A stretch of DNA of 7,466 nucleotides, from positions 1 to 7,466 of the forward strand of contig DAOVWW010000065.1 in the NCBI GenBank assembly GCA_030636465.1, written 5' to 3'. Source of the stretch: Gammaproteobacteria bacterium. GTDB taxonomy: Bacteria; Pseudomonadota; Gammaproteobacteria; BMS3Bbin11. The notes beneath the pieces were generated by a model. That model saw only the letters and a list, made by a program, of their open reading frames with translations. It searched no databases and was not told the origin of the DNA. Of the stretch, positions 1 through 6,061 are shown piece after piece; position 1 is the stretch's first letter, and each line of letters starts with the position of its first letter. Made by a program: the position numbers and the translations under genes.

Positions 1-425
1 CAGCCTATGCAAGAAATGACTCGCAATGCCGCCATAATGTGAACTATTGGGAGTTTGGAGATTACCTGGGAATCGGAGCAGGTGCACATTCAAAGATTAC
101 TGATCAATCAGGTATATATAGATTTTCAAGGCCCAGGCTGCCCAAACAATATATCGCTACAGCAGGAGAAAATGAGTCTGTCATCAATGAACGACAGCTC
201 GATCAGAAAGACCTGATTCTTGAGTTTATGATAAATGCCCTGCGGTTGAAACAGGGCTTTTCTCTGCAACAGTTCTCATTGACGACAGGGCTGCCAGGAG
301 AGGTACTTACTGCTGGGGTTAATGAAGCCGTTAAGAAGGGTTTACTGGTGAAAAATGATGACAGGGTAAGAGCATCAGACCGAGGTTTTAGCTTTCTGTC
401 AGAAGTTCAGCTTTTATTTACGTAG
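1..425 (+). CDS. hemW: HemW-like radical SAM haem chaperone, C-terminal part (5' end outside window)
   Basis: The reading frame is open from base 3 to the TAG at 423-425, so this is the end of a gene that starts before the window. The first residues read AYARNDSQCRHNVNYWEFGD and continue into YLGIGAGAHSK, which is the hallmark segment of HemW (formerly YggW), the radical SAM protein related to coproporphyrinogen III dehydrogenase HemN. HemW is known as a haem-binding chaperone thought to deliver haem to membrane cytochromes, not as a HemN-type enzyme. The rest, about 110 residues, is the winged-helix-like HemW C-terminal domain (LILEFMINALRLKQGF, then LTTGLPGEV). The N-terminal CxxxCxxC cluster motif lies outside the window, so it cannot be checked. 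The GTG at 39 is an internal valine codon, not a start, because family homology continues upstream of it. Confidence 0.93.
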   Translation, partial: AYARNDSQCRHNVNYWEFGDYLGIGAGAHSKITDQSGIYRFSRPRLPKQYIATAGENESVINERQLDQKDLILEFMINALRLKQGFSLQQFSLTTGLPGEVLTAGVNEAVKKGLLVKNDDRVRASDRGFSFLSEVQLLFT

Positions 426-530
426 GGAAAATTGTAGATTGATGCTTTAGCTTAAGGTCACCACTATCCATAATAAATAGAGGTGCCATTAATATTTATG
501 AATTTTGACAGGTATAGAGGTAATTAAATC
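426..530. other. Spacer between hemW and the dsbA-like gene
   Basis: This is 105 AT-rich bases. An AGAGG at 516-520 serves as the ribosome-binding site for the gene starting at 531. CATAAT at 470-475 could be a -10 box, but no good -35 box stands 16-18 bases upstream. TTGACA at 505-510 has no matching -10 box before the start codon. There is no hairpin followed by a T-run, so the sequence does not show whether hemW reads through into the next gene. Confidence 0.5.
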
Positions 531-1160
531 ATGTTAGAGAAACCTCAACTTAGGCTGACGCTCTTTACCGATTACATCTGCCCATTTTGTTATATTGGCG
601 ACCTGAGATTGCAGCGCCTACAGCAAGACTACGATGTGCTGATTAATTTTCGTTTCATCGAAATTCATCCTGATACTCCTCAACAGGGGACAACAGTAGA
701 CTCTCTGGATTATTCACACGAGCAGTGGCAGGGTATGATGGATGGTCTTGTGGACATGGCGCAGGAGGAAGGGGTAACTCTCGCCCCTGTTTCACTGCTT
801 GCTAATTCTCATCGGGCTTTGTTACTGGCAGAAGCGGTAAAAAAAGAAGGTCGTGAGAGTTTTTATAAACTGAATCAGGCCCTGTATGAGCAATATTTTT
901 TAGCTGGAAGAAATATTGGCGATGATGAGATATTAAGAGAAATAGCAAAGAAAATCGGGGTCAGTAGTAAAGTAATAGATAGGGCCTGGCATGACCCTGA
1001 ATATGAGAAGACTTTGCAGTTAAATATGAGTATGGCAGTGAAGGCAGGGGTGACAGGTACACCGACATTTTTTATCGGGCAGCAACGTTTAACTGGCGCA
1101 GTGTCAACAGCAAAACTGAAACAGGCAGCGGAAATCTACGTAAATGAAAAGGACAAATAA
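531..1160 (+). CDS. DsbA-family (FrnE-like) cytoplasmic thiol oxidoreductase
   Basis: The 209-residue protein has a thioredoxin-fold beta strand (LRLTLFTDYICPFCYIG) with the active-site motif C17-P-F-C20. A helical insertion spans about residues 60-165, and the cis-proline loop GTPTFFIG has its proline at 178. This layout is the DSBA-like thioredoxin family that includes FrnE and 2-hydroxychromene-2-carboxylate isomerase. The CPFC pair points to a redox enzyme. There is no signal peptide, so it should act in the cytoplasm, unlike true periplasmic DsbA. The length suits FrnE-type proteins. AGAGG ends 10 bases before the ATG, which supports the start. It heads a tight run with a TlpA-like thioredoxin 15 bases downstream. 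Substrate and redox direction (oxidase, isomerase or reductase) cannot be read from sequence. Confidence 0.88.
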   Translation: MLEKPQLRLTLFTDYICPFCYIGDLRLQRLQQDYDVLINFRFIEIHPDTPQQGTTVDSLDYSHEQWQGMMDGLVDMAQEEGVTLAPVSLLANSHRALLLAEAVKKEGRESFYKLNQALYEQYFLAGRNIGDDEILREIAKKIGVSSKVIDRAWHDPEYEKTLQLNMSMAVKAGVTGTPTFFIGQQRLTGAVSTAKLKQAAEIYVNEKDK

Positions 1161-1175
1161 GGAAGGTATTAAGTA

Positions 1176-1688
1176 ATGAATATTATGGCCAGGAGGCTTA
1201 TTCTTTTTGTTGGCTTTCCAATACTCATTGCAGGCAATGCATATTTTTATTTTACCGAAAAAGCAAAACAGCTTCCTGAAGTTGAATTTACTTTACTGGA
1301 TGGTAACAAGCTGAGCTTAGATGCGCTGCGAGGAAAGCCTGTACTTTTAAACTTCTGGGCAACGAGTTGTGAGCCATGCAGAAAAGAAATACCTGAACTG
1401 ATAGAGCTTTATCGGGAGTTTTCTTTAAGTGAATTAAAGGTAATCGGTATAGCAATGTCACATGATCGACCTGACCAGGTGATCGCATTTAAGCAAGCCT
1501 ATAAAATCCCTTATGATATTGCACTGGATATTAACTCAACCATTGCGAGCGCATTTGATGTGCAGGTAATACCCGTAACGCTGCTGATCACACCGCGAGG
1601 GCAGATAGCGTATCGCCATAATGGCATTATTGATTTAGATAATGTGCGCAAACGAATTGCAGCCATGCTGCCGGATAAGAGGGGTTAA
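1176..1688 (+). CDS. TlpA/ResA-like membrane-anchored thioredoxin
   Basis: The 170-residue protein has a short positive N-terminus (R6, R7) and one hydrophobic segment at about residues 8-26. No clear signal-peptidase site follows, so the thioredoxin domain is probably tethered on the periplasmic face. The domain runs from about residue 34. It contains LLNFWATSCEPCRKEIPEL with the active-site pair C65-E-P-C68 and the cis-proline P133 in VIPVTLL. The WATSCEPC context is typical of TlpA/ResA/CcmG-type reductases that keep apo-cytochrome c or other exported thiols reduced. GGAAGG at 1161-1166 stands 9 bases before the ATG at 1176 and favours it over the in-frame ATG at 1185. No CcdA/DsbD electron donor or other cytochrome c maturation gene is in the window, so the physiological partner is unknown. 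Confidence 0.9.
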   Translation: MNIMARRLILFVGFPILIAGNAYFYFTEKAKQLPEVEFTLLDGNKLSLDALRGKPVLLNFWATSCEPCRKEIPELIELYREFSLSELKVIGIAMSHDRPDQVIAFKQAYKIPYDIALDINSTIASAFDVQVIPVTLLITPRGQIAYRHNGIIDLDNVRKRIAAMLPDKRG

Positions 1689-1691
1689 CTC

Positions 1692-2105
1692 ATGTTGTGG
1701 GTAAAAGCGTTCCACATATTTTTCATGGTGAGCTGGTTTGCCGGTCTATTTTATTTGCCACGCTTGTTTGTGCATCATGCATTGACCGATGATGAAGCAA
1801 CCAATAAGCGCTTAAAAATCATGGAACGTAAGCTTTTTTTCTTTGTCACACCCTGGGCAATACTGACAATCATTTTTGGGACATGGTTATGGCTGGGATA
1901 TGGCTTTAGTGGTACATGGTTAACGATAAAAATAGCACTGGTGTTTTTACTTGTTATCTACCATGTAGTCTGTGGTTTTTTTATGATTGATTTTCGTGAT
2001 GATAAAAATAAACGTAGCGATGTCTTTTACCGCTGGTTTAATGAACTACCCGTTTTTCTGTTAATTGGTATAGTTTTCCTGGCCGTACTGAAGCAGCCAG
2101 CCTGA
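1692..2105 (+). CDS. hemJ: HemJ-type protoporphyrinogen IX oxidase / CopD-like membrane protein
   Basis: This 137-residue protein has four predicted membrane helices at about residues 4-24, 50-70, 76-98 and 118-134. The N-terminus (MLWVKAFHIFFMVSWFAGLF, then YLPRLFVHH) and the MERKLFF stretch are characteristic of the HemJ (UPF0093) family. HemJ oxidises protoporphyrinogen IX to protoporphyrin IX, the penultimate haem step, in many bacteria lacking HemG or HemY. Family members use a conserved N-terminal histidine, which would be H8 here, and a helix-3 lysine that likely corresponds to K80. Both are present. The start lies 3 bases after the tlpA-like stop, with GAGGGG just upstream, so translation is probably coupled. 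Some databases label the same family CopD, but no copper-binding motif is evident. HemW a few genes upstream gives a haem-related context. Confidence 0.85.
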   Translation: MLWVKAFHIFFMVSWFAGLFYLPRLFVHHALTDDEATNKRLKIMERKLFFFVTPWAILTIIFGTWLWLGYGFSGTWLTIKIALVFLLVIYHVVCGFFMIDFRDDKNKRSDVFYRWFNELPVFLLIGIVFLAVLKQPA

Positions 2106-2130
2106 ATAGAATAGCAGGAGAATTTAGACA

Positions 2131-2709
2131 ATGGGCGTAGAACAGGAACTGCATTCACGAAGTGGCTCTAAATGTGAACTCTGTAATGCTGTTGAATCAC
2201 TGGCTGTATATGAAGTGCCGCCAGAGTCAGACGGCAGTACAGATCAAAGCGTACTAATTTGTAATACCTGTCATGATCAATTAGAAGATCAGGGCCTTAT
2301 GGATGCAAGGCACTGGCATTGCCTAAAGGATAGCATGTGGGCGCAGGTGCCTGCCGTTCAGGTAATCTCATGGCGCATGCTTACCCGGCTGAATACTGAG
2401 GCCTGGGCACAGGACTTAATGGATATGTTTTATCTCGATGAAGAGCTACTGAGCTGGGCACAGGCAACAGGTGAAGGCAGTAATGATGATTCTGGAAAGC
2501 ACATTGACAGTAATGGCGCCGTGCTTATGGCAGGGGAAACAGTAACGCTGATAAAAGACCTGAATGTAAAAGGGGCAAATTTCACTGCCAAGCGAGGTAC
2601 TGCTGTGCGTAACATCTCCCTGGTAGCAGATAATGCCGAACACATTGAAGGTCGCGTTAATGGGCAGCAGATTGTGATACTGACGAAGTATGTAAAGAAA
2701 TCTAACTGA
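2131..2709 (+). CDS. PhnA/YjdM-like zinc-ribbon protein of unknown function
   Basis: The 192-residue protein begins with RSGSKCELC and has a four-cysteine zinc ribbon (C15xxC18 and C44xxC47), as in the N-terminal PhnA domain. A helical middle region follows (about 60-125). From about residue 130 comes the SH3-like C-terminal PhnA domain with VTLIKDLNVKGANFTAKRGT, ending in LTKYVKK. E. coli YjdM (PhnA) is about 110 residues. This longer form, with an extra central segment, is common in other proteobacteria. Despite the name, this family is distinct from phosphonoacetate hydrolase and its function is not established. AGGAG at 2116-2120 stands 10 bases before the ATG. It is the last gene of the plus-strand run and converges on trmL across about 50 bases. 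Confidence 0.87.
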   Translation: MGVEQELHSRSGSKCELCNAVESLAVYEVPPESDGSTDQSVLICNTCHDQLEDQGLMDARHWHCLKDSMWAQVPAVQVISWRMLTRLNTEAWAQDLMDMFYLDEELLSWAQATGEGSNDDSGKHIDSNGAVLMAGETVTLIKDLNVKGANFTAKRGTAVRNISLVADNAEHIEGRVNGQQIVILTKYVKKSN

Positions 2710-2733
2710 TCTGTGTAATAAATTTTAATGTGA

Positions 2734-2746
2734 AAGACCAGGTCTT
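2734..2746. repeat. Short interrupted palindrome in the convergent gap
   Basis: AAGACC and GGTCTT flank a single A between the phnA-like stop and the trmL stop. As RNA this gives at most a 5-pair stem with a 3-base loop. It is followed by mixed AT sequence, not a clean U-run, on either strand. It sits where a bidirectional terminator would be expected, but on its own it is too weak to call one. Confidence 0.3.
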
Positions 2747-2759
2747 CATAGCCCAGAGT

Positions 2760-3224
2760 CTAACTCCCATCCTCAAATCCAAGTTGCCGCCACGCTTCGT
2801 AGCTAATTATTGCTGCTGCATTAGATAGGTTAAGGCTTCGACTTTCAGCATGCATGGGTATTCTGATTTGATGAGCAGGGTCCAGACTTTGATGTATTTC
2901 CTCAGGTAATCCAGAGGTCTCAGAGCCGAACAGCAGGACATCGTTCTTTTCGAATTTTATTTTATCGTAATGCTGGCTGCCTTTGGTGGTACAGGCAAGA
3001 ATTCGCAGCCCACTTATTTTATCCAGAAAATCCTGATAATTTTTATGTACGCTAAGATTTGCAAGGTCGTGATAATCCAGGCCTGCGCGCCGTAATTGTT
3101 TGTCTTCTAGATTAAACCCAAGAGGCTCAATTAGATGTAATTTACAGCCATTGTTTGCGCACAGACGAATGATGTTGCCTGTATTAGGGGCTATGCGTGG
3201 TTCAAAAAGCGCGATATGAAACAT
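2760..3224 (-). CDS. trmL: tRNA (cytidine/uridine-34 2'-O-)-methyltransferase TrmL
   Basis: The 154-residue protein is the right length for TrmL (YibK), a SPOUT-family methyltransferase. It 2'-O-methylates the wobble base of certain leucine tRNAs using S-adenosylmethionine. All SPOUT signature blocks are visible: [11 protein letters not shown] (residues 13-23), [11 protein letters not shown] (97-107) and the trefoil-knot motif [19 protein letters not shown] (121-139). The start ATG is the first residue of the conserved [17 protein letters not shown] block, so it is secure. However, no purine-rich Shine-Dalgarno sequence precedes it (CTCTAACCCC lies directly upstream). It is the last gene of the minus-strand block, 96 bases after gpsA. 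In E. coli cysE lies between the two. Confidence 0.96.
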   Translation of the reverse strand: MFHIALFEPRIAPNTGNIIRLCANNGCKLHLIEPLGFNLEDKQLRRAGLDYHDLANLSVHKNYQDFLDKISGLRILACTTKGSQHYDKIKFEKNDVLLFGSETSGLPEEIHQSLDPAHQIRIPMHAESRSLNLSNAAAIISYEAWRQLGFEDGS

Positions 3225-3320
3225 GGGGTTAGAGCAGTTTTACGATTTATGTTTTACGTATTAGGGAAGAGGGTCATTTAGGTGAAGTGTTGCGTAAGAT
3301 TATTGCTCAGTTGAATGTAT
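3225..3320. other. Spacer between gpsA and trmL
   Basis: These 96 bases hold no recognisable gene. On the plus strand GTTTTACG occurs twice with a 14-base period (3237-3244 and 3251-3258), just upstream of trmL on the minus strand. No clear -35/-10 pair or terminator was found. In E. coli this position holds cysE, but none of the translated frames here resembles serine acetyltransferase. Confidence 0.5.
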
Positions 3321-4331
3321 TTATTCATGTTTTGGATCGCGGTGCAGCAAATTTTGAACAGCTTTTAATGCGGGTAACCCACGATATAGAACATTATAAA
3401 CTTGCTCAGTGATAGGCATGGGGACGTCCAGTTTACGGGATAATTCCCACGTTGCTGCCGCCGTCTGAACCCCTTCAACTTCCTGCCCGATCTCATCAAT
3501 GATCTCCTGTAGCGTACCGCCTTTGCCCAGGCCGAGACCGACGCGTCGGTTGCGGGATTGATCATCCGTACAGGTCAATACCAGGTCACCCAGACCAGCC
3601 AACCCCATGAAGGTCTCTGCTTGAGATCCTGACTTGACGCCCAGGCGTGTGATTTCTGCAAGACCCCTGGTAATCAGGGCGGCGCGAGCATTGGCGCCAA
3701 AACCTAGTCCATCGCTTATTCCTGCAGCAATAGCCATAACATTTTTTAAAGCGCCGCCAACCTGAACGCCTATCATATCTTCCTGGGTATAGGCACGAAA
3801 CTGATGATGATGCAGCCAGGATGCTACTTCAGCAGAGGTTTCGCTGTCCTTAGAGGCAACAGTAATAGCAGTAGGCATGCCACGTGCAACTTCACCTGCA
3901 AAAGAGGGGCCGGAAATAACAGCAGTTTTGATCTCTGCTGGCAGTTCTTCATCGGCGATATCGCTCATTAGCAGGCTACTGTCTTTTTCCAGGCCCTTGG
4001 TTCCCCATGCTAATATTATCGGAGTTGATGGCAGGTTCACTAATGTCTGTAAGGCCTGGCGAAAGGCATGACTGGGGACAACAACAAGAAACTGCCTGCA
4101 GGTCGTTGGCAGTTCAGACAGGTTTATGATGACCTCAAGTGAGTCGGGGAACGATAAGCCGGGCAGGAAATGCTCGTTGCTGCGATCGGCAGCCAGTGCC
4201 CTCATTTGCTCAGGCTCATGCCCCCAGAGGTAGACTTTACGTCCATCTCTGGCGATATGCATGGCCAATGCCGTACCCCATGAACCAGCACCGATAACAG
4301 CAACAGGTGATGTGGCGGCAGTAGAGGTCAT
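3321..4331 (-). CDS. gpsA: NAD(P)+-dependent glycerol-3-phosphate dehydrogenase GpsA
   Basis: GpsA reduces dihydroxyacetone phosphate to sn-glycerol-3-phosphate, the backbone for phospholipid synthesis, in the cytoplasm. The 336-residue protein matches the usual length. The Rossmann glycine motif G14-A-G16-S-W-G19 follows a short N-terminal extension. Then come WGTKGLE with K112, GPSFAGEVA (141-149), the catalytic-domain lysine K196 in GGALKNVMAIAAGISDG, and the substrate-binding block GLAGLGDLVLTCT with SRNR (about 243-262). All hallmark residues are intact. The start at 4331 is preceded by a weak GGAA and lies 13 bases after the secB stop, consistent with one secB-gpsA transcript, as in enterobacteria. 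Confidence 0.98.
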   Translation of the reverse strand: MTSTAATSPVAVIGAGSWGTALAMHIARDGRKVYLWGHEPEQMRALAADRSNEHFLPGLSFPDSLEVIINLSELPTTCRQFLVVVPSHAFRQALQTLVNLPSTPIILAWGTKGLEKDSSLLMSDIADEELPAEIKTAVISGPSFAGEVARGMPTAITVASKDSETSAEVASWLHHHQFRAYTQEDMIGVQVGGALKNVMAIAAGISDGLGFGANARAALITRGLAEITRLGVKSGSQAETFMGLAGLGDLVLTCTDDQSRNRRVGLGLGKGGTLQEIIDEIGQEVEGVQTAAATWELSRKLDVPMPITEQVYNVLYRGLPALKAVQNLLHRDPKHE

Positions 4332-4344
4332 TATAATTCCAGGC

Positions 4345-4794
4345 TTAGTTGGGTTTTTGCTCGGATTGCTGAGCCGTCATTTTCTGATGAAAGAGGGATT
4401 CAAAATTAATTGGGTTTATCAGTAACTGAGGGAAACCACCCTTGCCAACCAGGTCAGCAATAGCTTCCCTGACAAATGGCAGAAGAATATTGGGGCAGGC
4501 TATTTCCAGTACCATCGGCATTTCATCATAGGCACCTGTTACTTCAAAAAGACCTGCCTGCTGTATTTCGCAAAGAAAGAAATTCGTATCGGTGCTCTTT
4601 GCTGTAACGGTTATTGTTAATACAACCTCATATAAATCACTATCTTCAAGCTTGCTGTGGGTAATGTTCATTTGTACGTCTACTTCTGGAGCCTGTTCGT
4701 TAAGAAATATTTGTGGGCTCTGAGGTGATTCGAAAGAGATATCTTTGACGTATACCTTTTTCAGGTTAAAACTAATTTCTTTTTGTTCGCTCAT
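4345..4794 (-). CDS. secB: Protein-export chaperone SecB
   Basis: SecB is a cytosolic homotetrameric chaperone that holds preproteins unfolded and hands them to SecA for Sec export. The 149-residue sequence shows the family landmarks. These are the N-terminal KKVYVKDISFESP (12-24), the strand with DSDLYEVVLTITVTAK (51-66), the ACPNILLPFVRE block (99-110, including the conserved CP), and GGFPQLLINPINFESLF (119-135). The acidic and polar tail is short. AGGAA stands 6 bases before the ATG. It lies 98 bases downstream of grxC and 13 bases upstream of gpsA, in the order known from E. coli. The longer gap before it might hold a secB promoter, but no convincing one was seen. Confidence 0.98.
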   Translation of the reverse strand: MSEQKEISFNLKKVYVKDISFESPQSPQIFLNEQAPEVDVQMNITHSKLEDSDLYEVVLTITVTAKSTDTNFFLCEIQQAGLFEVTGAYDEMPMVLEIACPNILLPFVREAIADLVGKGGFPQLLINPINFESLFHQKMTAQQSEQKPN

Positions 4795-4892
4795 TGTATT
4801 CCTATCTTTGTTGGGTCAATTTCTGATCAGGTATTTTCTGTTATTTGTTGTTGAAAGTCCAAATGACAATTATCTAAGTTGTATATTTTGTA
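4795..4892. other. Spacer between grxC and secB
   Basis: This AT-rich stretch of 98 bases contains the secB ribosome-binding site (AGGAA, minus strand, near 4800). On the minus strand TTGTCA followed about 18 bases later by AATAAC is the nearest thing to a promoter, but the -10 match is poor. A small plus-strand open frame runs through it from the secB start region. It has no ribosome-binding site and no familiar sequence. Confidence 0.4.
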
Positions 4893-5147
4893 TCACTCAA
4901 GCAAGGCATCGAGAGATTCATTGTGATCCAGTAATGCCATATCTGAATAGCCGCCAATATGAGTTTCACCGATAAAAATCTGTGGCACACTGGTTCTGCC
5001 ATGACTTTCTTGTATCATTTGGGCACGAAGCTGGGGCTCGTCATCAACAAATATTTTTTCTATATCCTGCCCCTTTTTTGCCAGTAAACGCGTTGCCATG
5101 ATGCAATATGGGCAGAATCGGGTGCAGTACATGCGTACCTTTGCCAT
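4893..5147 (-). CDS. grxC: Glutaredoxin 3 (GrxC)
   Basis: This 84-residue dithiol glutaredoxin uses glutathione to reduce protein disulfides and mixed disulfides in the cytoplasm. The active site C12-P-Y-C15 follows the first strand (VRMYCTRF). The glutathione-binding TSVPQIFIG loop has the cis-proline P55, and the GGYSD motif is at 65-69. An extra C8 lies just before the active site. The length equals that of bacterial Grx3. Its ATG follows the stop codon of the rhodanese gene with no gap (TAA then ATG). The ribosome-binding purines (GGAAAG) lie inside the end of the rhodanese gene, a clear case for translational coupling. It is followed by secB, as in E. coli. Confidence 0.97.
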   Translation of the reverse strand: MAKVRMYCTRFCPYCIMATRLLAKKGQDIEKIFVDDEPQLRAQMIQESHGRTSVPQIFIGETHIGGYSDMALLDHNESLDALLE

Positions 5148-5558
5148 TTAACTTTCCAGCGGGAGCTTTTCTTTCTGCCAGGCGAGGATGCCGCCAGTCA
5201 GATTGTAGACCTGGTTGAATCCTTTCTTTTTGAGTTTTCCGCCAGCACTGATAGAACGGTTTCCTGATCGACAATACACTATGACAGGTTTATCCTTGTA
5301 CTTGTCCAGCTGTGTGCTGCTTTTATCAAAAGATGATAGCGGTACGCGGTAGGCGCCGTTGATTATGCCGGCTGCCATTTCTTTGCTTTCACGTACATCT
5401 ACAAATATTGCATCTTTGTGATTGGAGAGTGAGACGGCATCAAAAACGGTGGCGGTTTCTATGCCACTCATGCGCATGCGCAGGGGCTCAAAAAGCAACA
5501 TGAATATAACGAAAAATATTCCTGCAATCAGTTCCCAGTTCAGAGTGATGAATTCCAT
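5148..5558 (-). CDS. yibN: YibN-like membrane-anchored rhodanese
   Basis: The 136-residue protein has an N-terminal hydrophobic helix (about 8-26) and then a single rhodanese domain. Visible marks are FVDVRESKEMAAGIINGA (52-69), with D54 and R56, and the active-site loop with catalytic C96 in VIVYCRSGNRS. The FNQVYNLTGGILAW segment follows near 113-126. The six-residue loop CRSGNR fits a sulfurtransferase handling persulfide sulfur. Positive charges just after the helix (R27, R29) suggest the domain is cytoplasmic. This is the architecture and gene position of E. coli YibN, whose exact physiological role is not settled here. GGAT stands about 7 bases before the ATG. The next gene, grxC, starts immediately at its stop. 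An ArsR-family gene lies 61 bases upstream on the same strand. Confidence 0.93.
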   Translation of the reverse strand: MEFITLNWELIAGIFFVIFMLLFEPLRMRMSGIETATVFDAVSLSNHKDAIFVDVRESKEMAAGIINGAYRVPLSSFDKSSTQLDKYKDKPVIVYCRSGNRSISAGGKLKKKGFNQVYNLTGGILAWQKEKLPLES

Positions 5559-5619
5559 AAGATATCCAGAATCAAAAAAATAATTAATACAAAAAAGGGG
5601 GTAATCTAGTCCAGGAAAT
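5559..5619. other. Spacer between arsR and the rhodanese gene
   Basis: In this 61-base gap, AATCTAG occurs twice with a 14-base period (5603-5609 and 5617-5623 on the plus strand), the second copy overlapping the arsR stop codon. On the minus strand CCCCC followed by TTTTTT resembles the end of a terminator, but no G-rich partner upstream can form the stem. Readthrough from arsR into the rhodanese is therefore possible. Confidence 0.4.
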
Positions 5620-5964
5620 CTAGCGCAGTGGATTAGAGCAGAATGCTTTTTGCATGGCCGCTATAAGGTGGAGAATGCTTTCATCTCCTATGCGGTAGTA
5701 CACTTTATTTGCATCTTTGCGCGAGACCAGGATGTGTTTGTCGCGTAGTATTGAGAGATGTTGCGAAATGTTGCTTTGTGATGTTCCAACTCTTTCCACT
5801 AAATCCTGAACACTTATTTCGTGACTTTTACCGGATGCCGTGCCGAGTATGCAGAGAATCTTGAGGCGTAACGGGTGGGCCATGGCTTTTAAGGCGCGGG
5901 ATGCTATATCAATATCTTCATCCTTCTGGATAATCATGTCATTATATGGAGCTTCTTCATTCAT
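5620..5964 (-). CDS. ArsR/SmtB-family regulator, possible SqrR/BigR-type thiol sensor
   Basis: The 114-residue protein is a compact winged-helix repressor. It has ALKAMAHPLRLKILCIL (24-40), the recognition helix region GTSQSNISQHLSILRDK (60-76) and the beta wing ILVSRKDANKVYYRI (78-92). These are classic ArsR features. It lacks the ELCxC metal motif in helix 3 and the Asp/His-rich helix 5 site, so zinc or arsenic sensing is unlikely. Its only cysteines are C38 (in ILCIL) and C109 (in AFCSNP). These sit at the helix 2 and helix 5 positions that form the sulfur-linked dithiol in the persulfide sensors SqrR and BigR. A longer loop after C38 (GTASGKSHEI) explains the slightly wider spacing. GAGAAAG stands about 8 bases before the ATG. 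The gene is divergent from envC and upstream of the rhodanese. The family call is firm and the ligand is inference. Confidence 0.9.
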   Translation of the reverse strand: MNEEAPYNDMIIQKDEDIDIASRALKAMAHPLRLKILCILGTASGKSHEISVQDLVERVGTSQSNISQHLSILRDKHILVSRKDANKVYYRIGDESILHLIAAMQKAFCSNPLR

Positions 5965-6047
5965 AAAAATACTTTCTCGTGTTTAATTTAACCGACTTTT
6001 TTGTGACGCGACATCCATGAAGCTAAAACATTACAATATTAACAGAT

Positions 6048-6061
6048 AATTATACATAATT
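6048..6061. promoter_or_regulatory. Perfect AT-rich dyad, candidate ArsR operator
   Basis: The plus strand reads AATTATACATAATT, two exact 6-base inverted arms around AC. It lies in the 105-base divergent spacer between arsR and envC and overlaps a consensus TATAAT read toward arsR. ArsR-family dimers commonly bind AT-rich dyads over their own promoters, so autoregulation is plausible. The region is very AT-rich, so chance palindromes are likely and confidence is limited. Confidence 0.35.

Noticed and set aside
39..425. A separate 128-residue gene starting at the GTG at 39
   Set aside because: HemW homology continues upstream of 39 in the same frame to the window edge, so this is the tail of a longer gene.
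505..510. Perfect TTGACA as a -35 box for the dsbA-like operon
   Set aside because: A -10 box at 16-18 bases would fall on the start codon, and the sequence there is not TATAAT-like.
498..527. Nine-codon open frame (MNFDRYRGN) ending 3 bases before the dsbA-like start
   Set aside because: It has no ribosome-binding site and no diagnostic composition for a leader peptide. An open frame this short is expected by chance.
2430..2645. Minus-strand open frames inside the phnA-like gene
   Set aside because: They are antisense to a well-supported CDS, with no ribosome-binding site or recognisable domains.
3225..3320. A decayed cysE remnant between gpsA and trmL
   Set aside because: No frame in the 96 bases shows the hexapeptide repeats or other marks of serine acetyltransferase.
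4745..4975. Plus-strand open frame across the secB start, the spacer and the grxC end
   Set aside because: It is antisense to two conserved genes. The hydrophobic start is simply the complement of the secB N-terminus, and it has no ribosome-binding site.
5585..5600. CCCCC-TTTTTT (minus strand) as an intrinsic terminator after arsR
   Set aside because: No complementary G-rich arm exists upstream to form a stem, so the T-run alone does not make a terminator.
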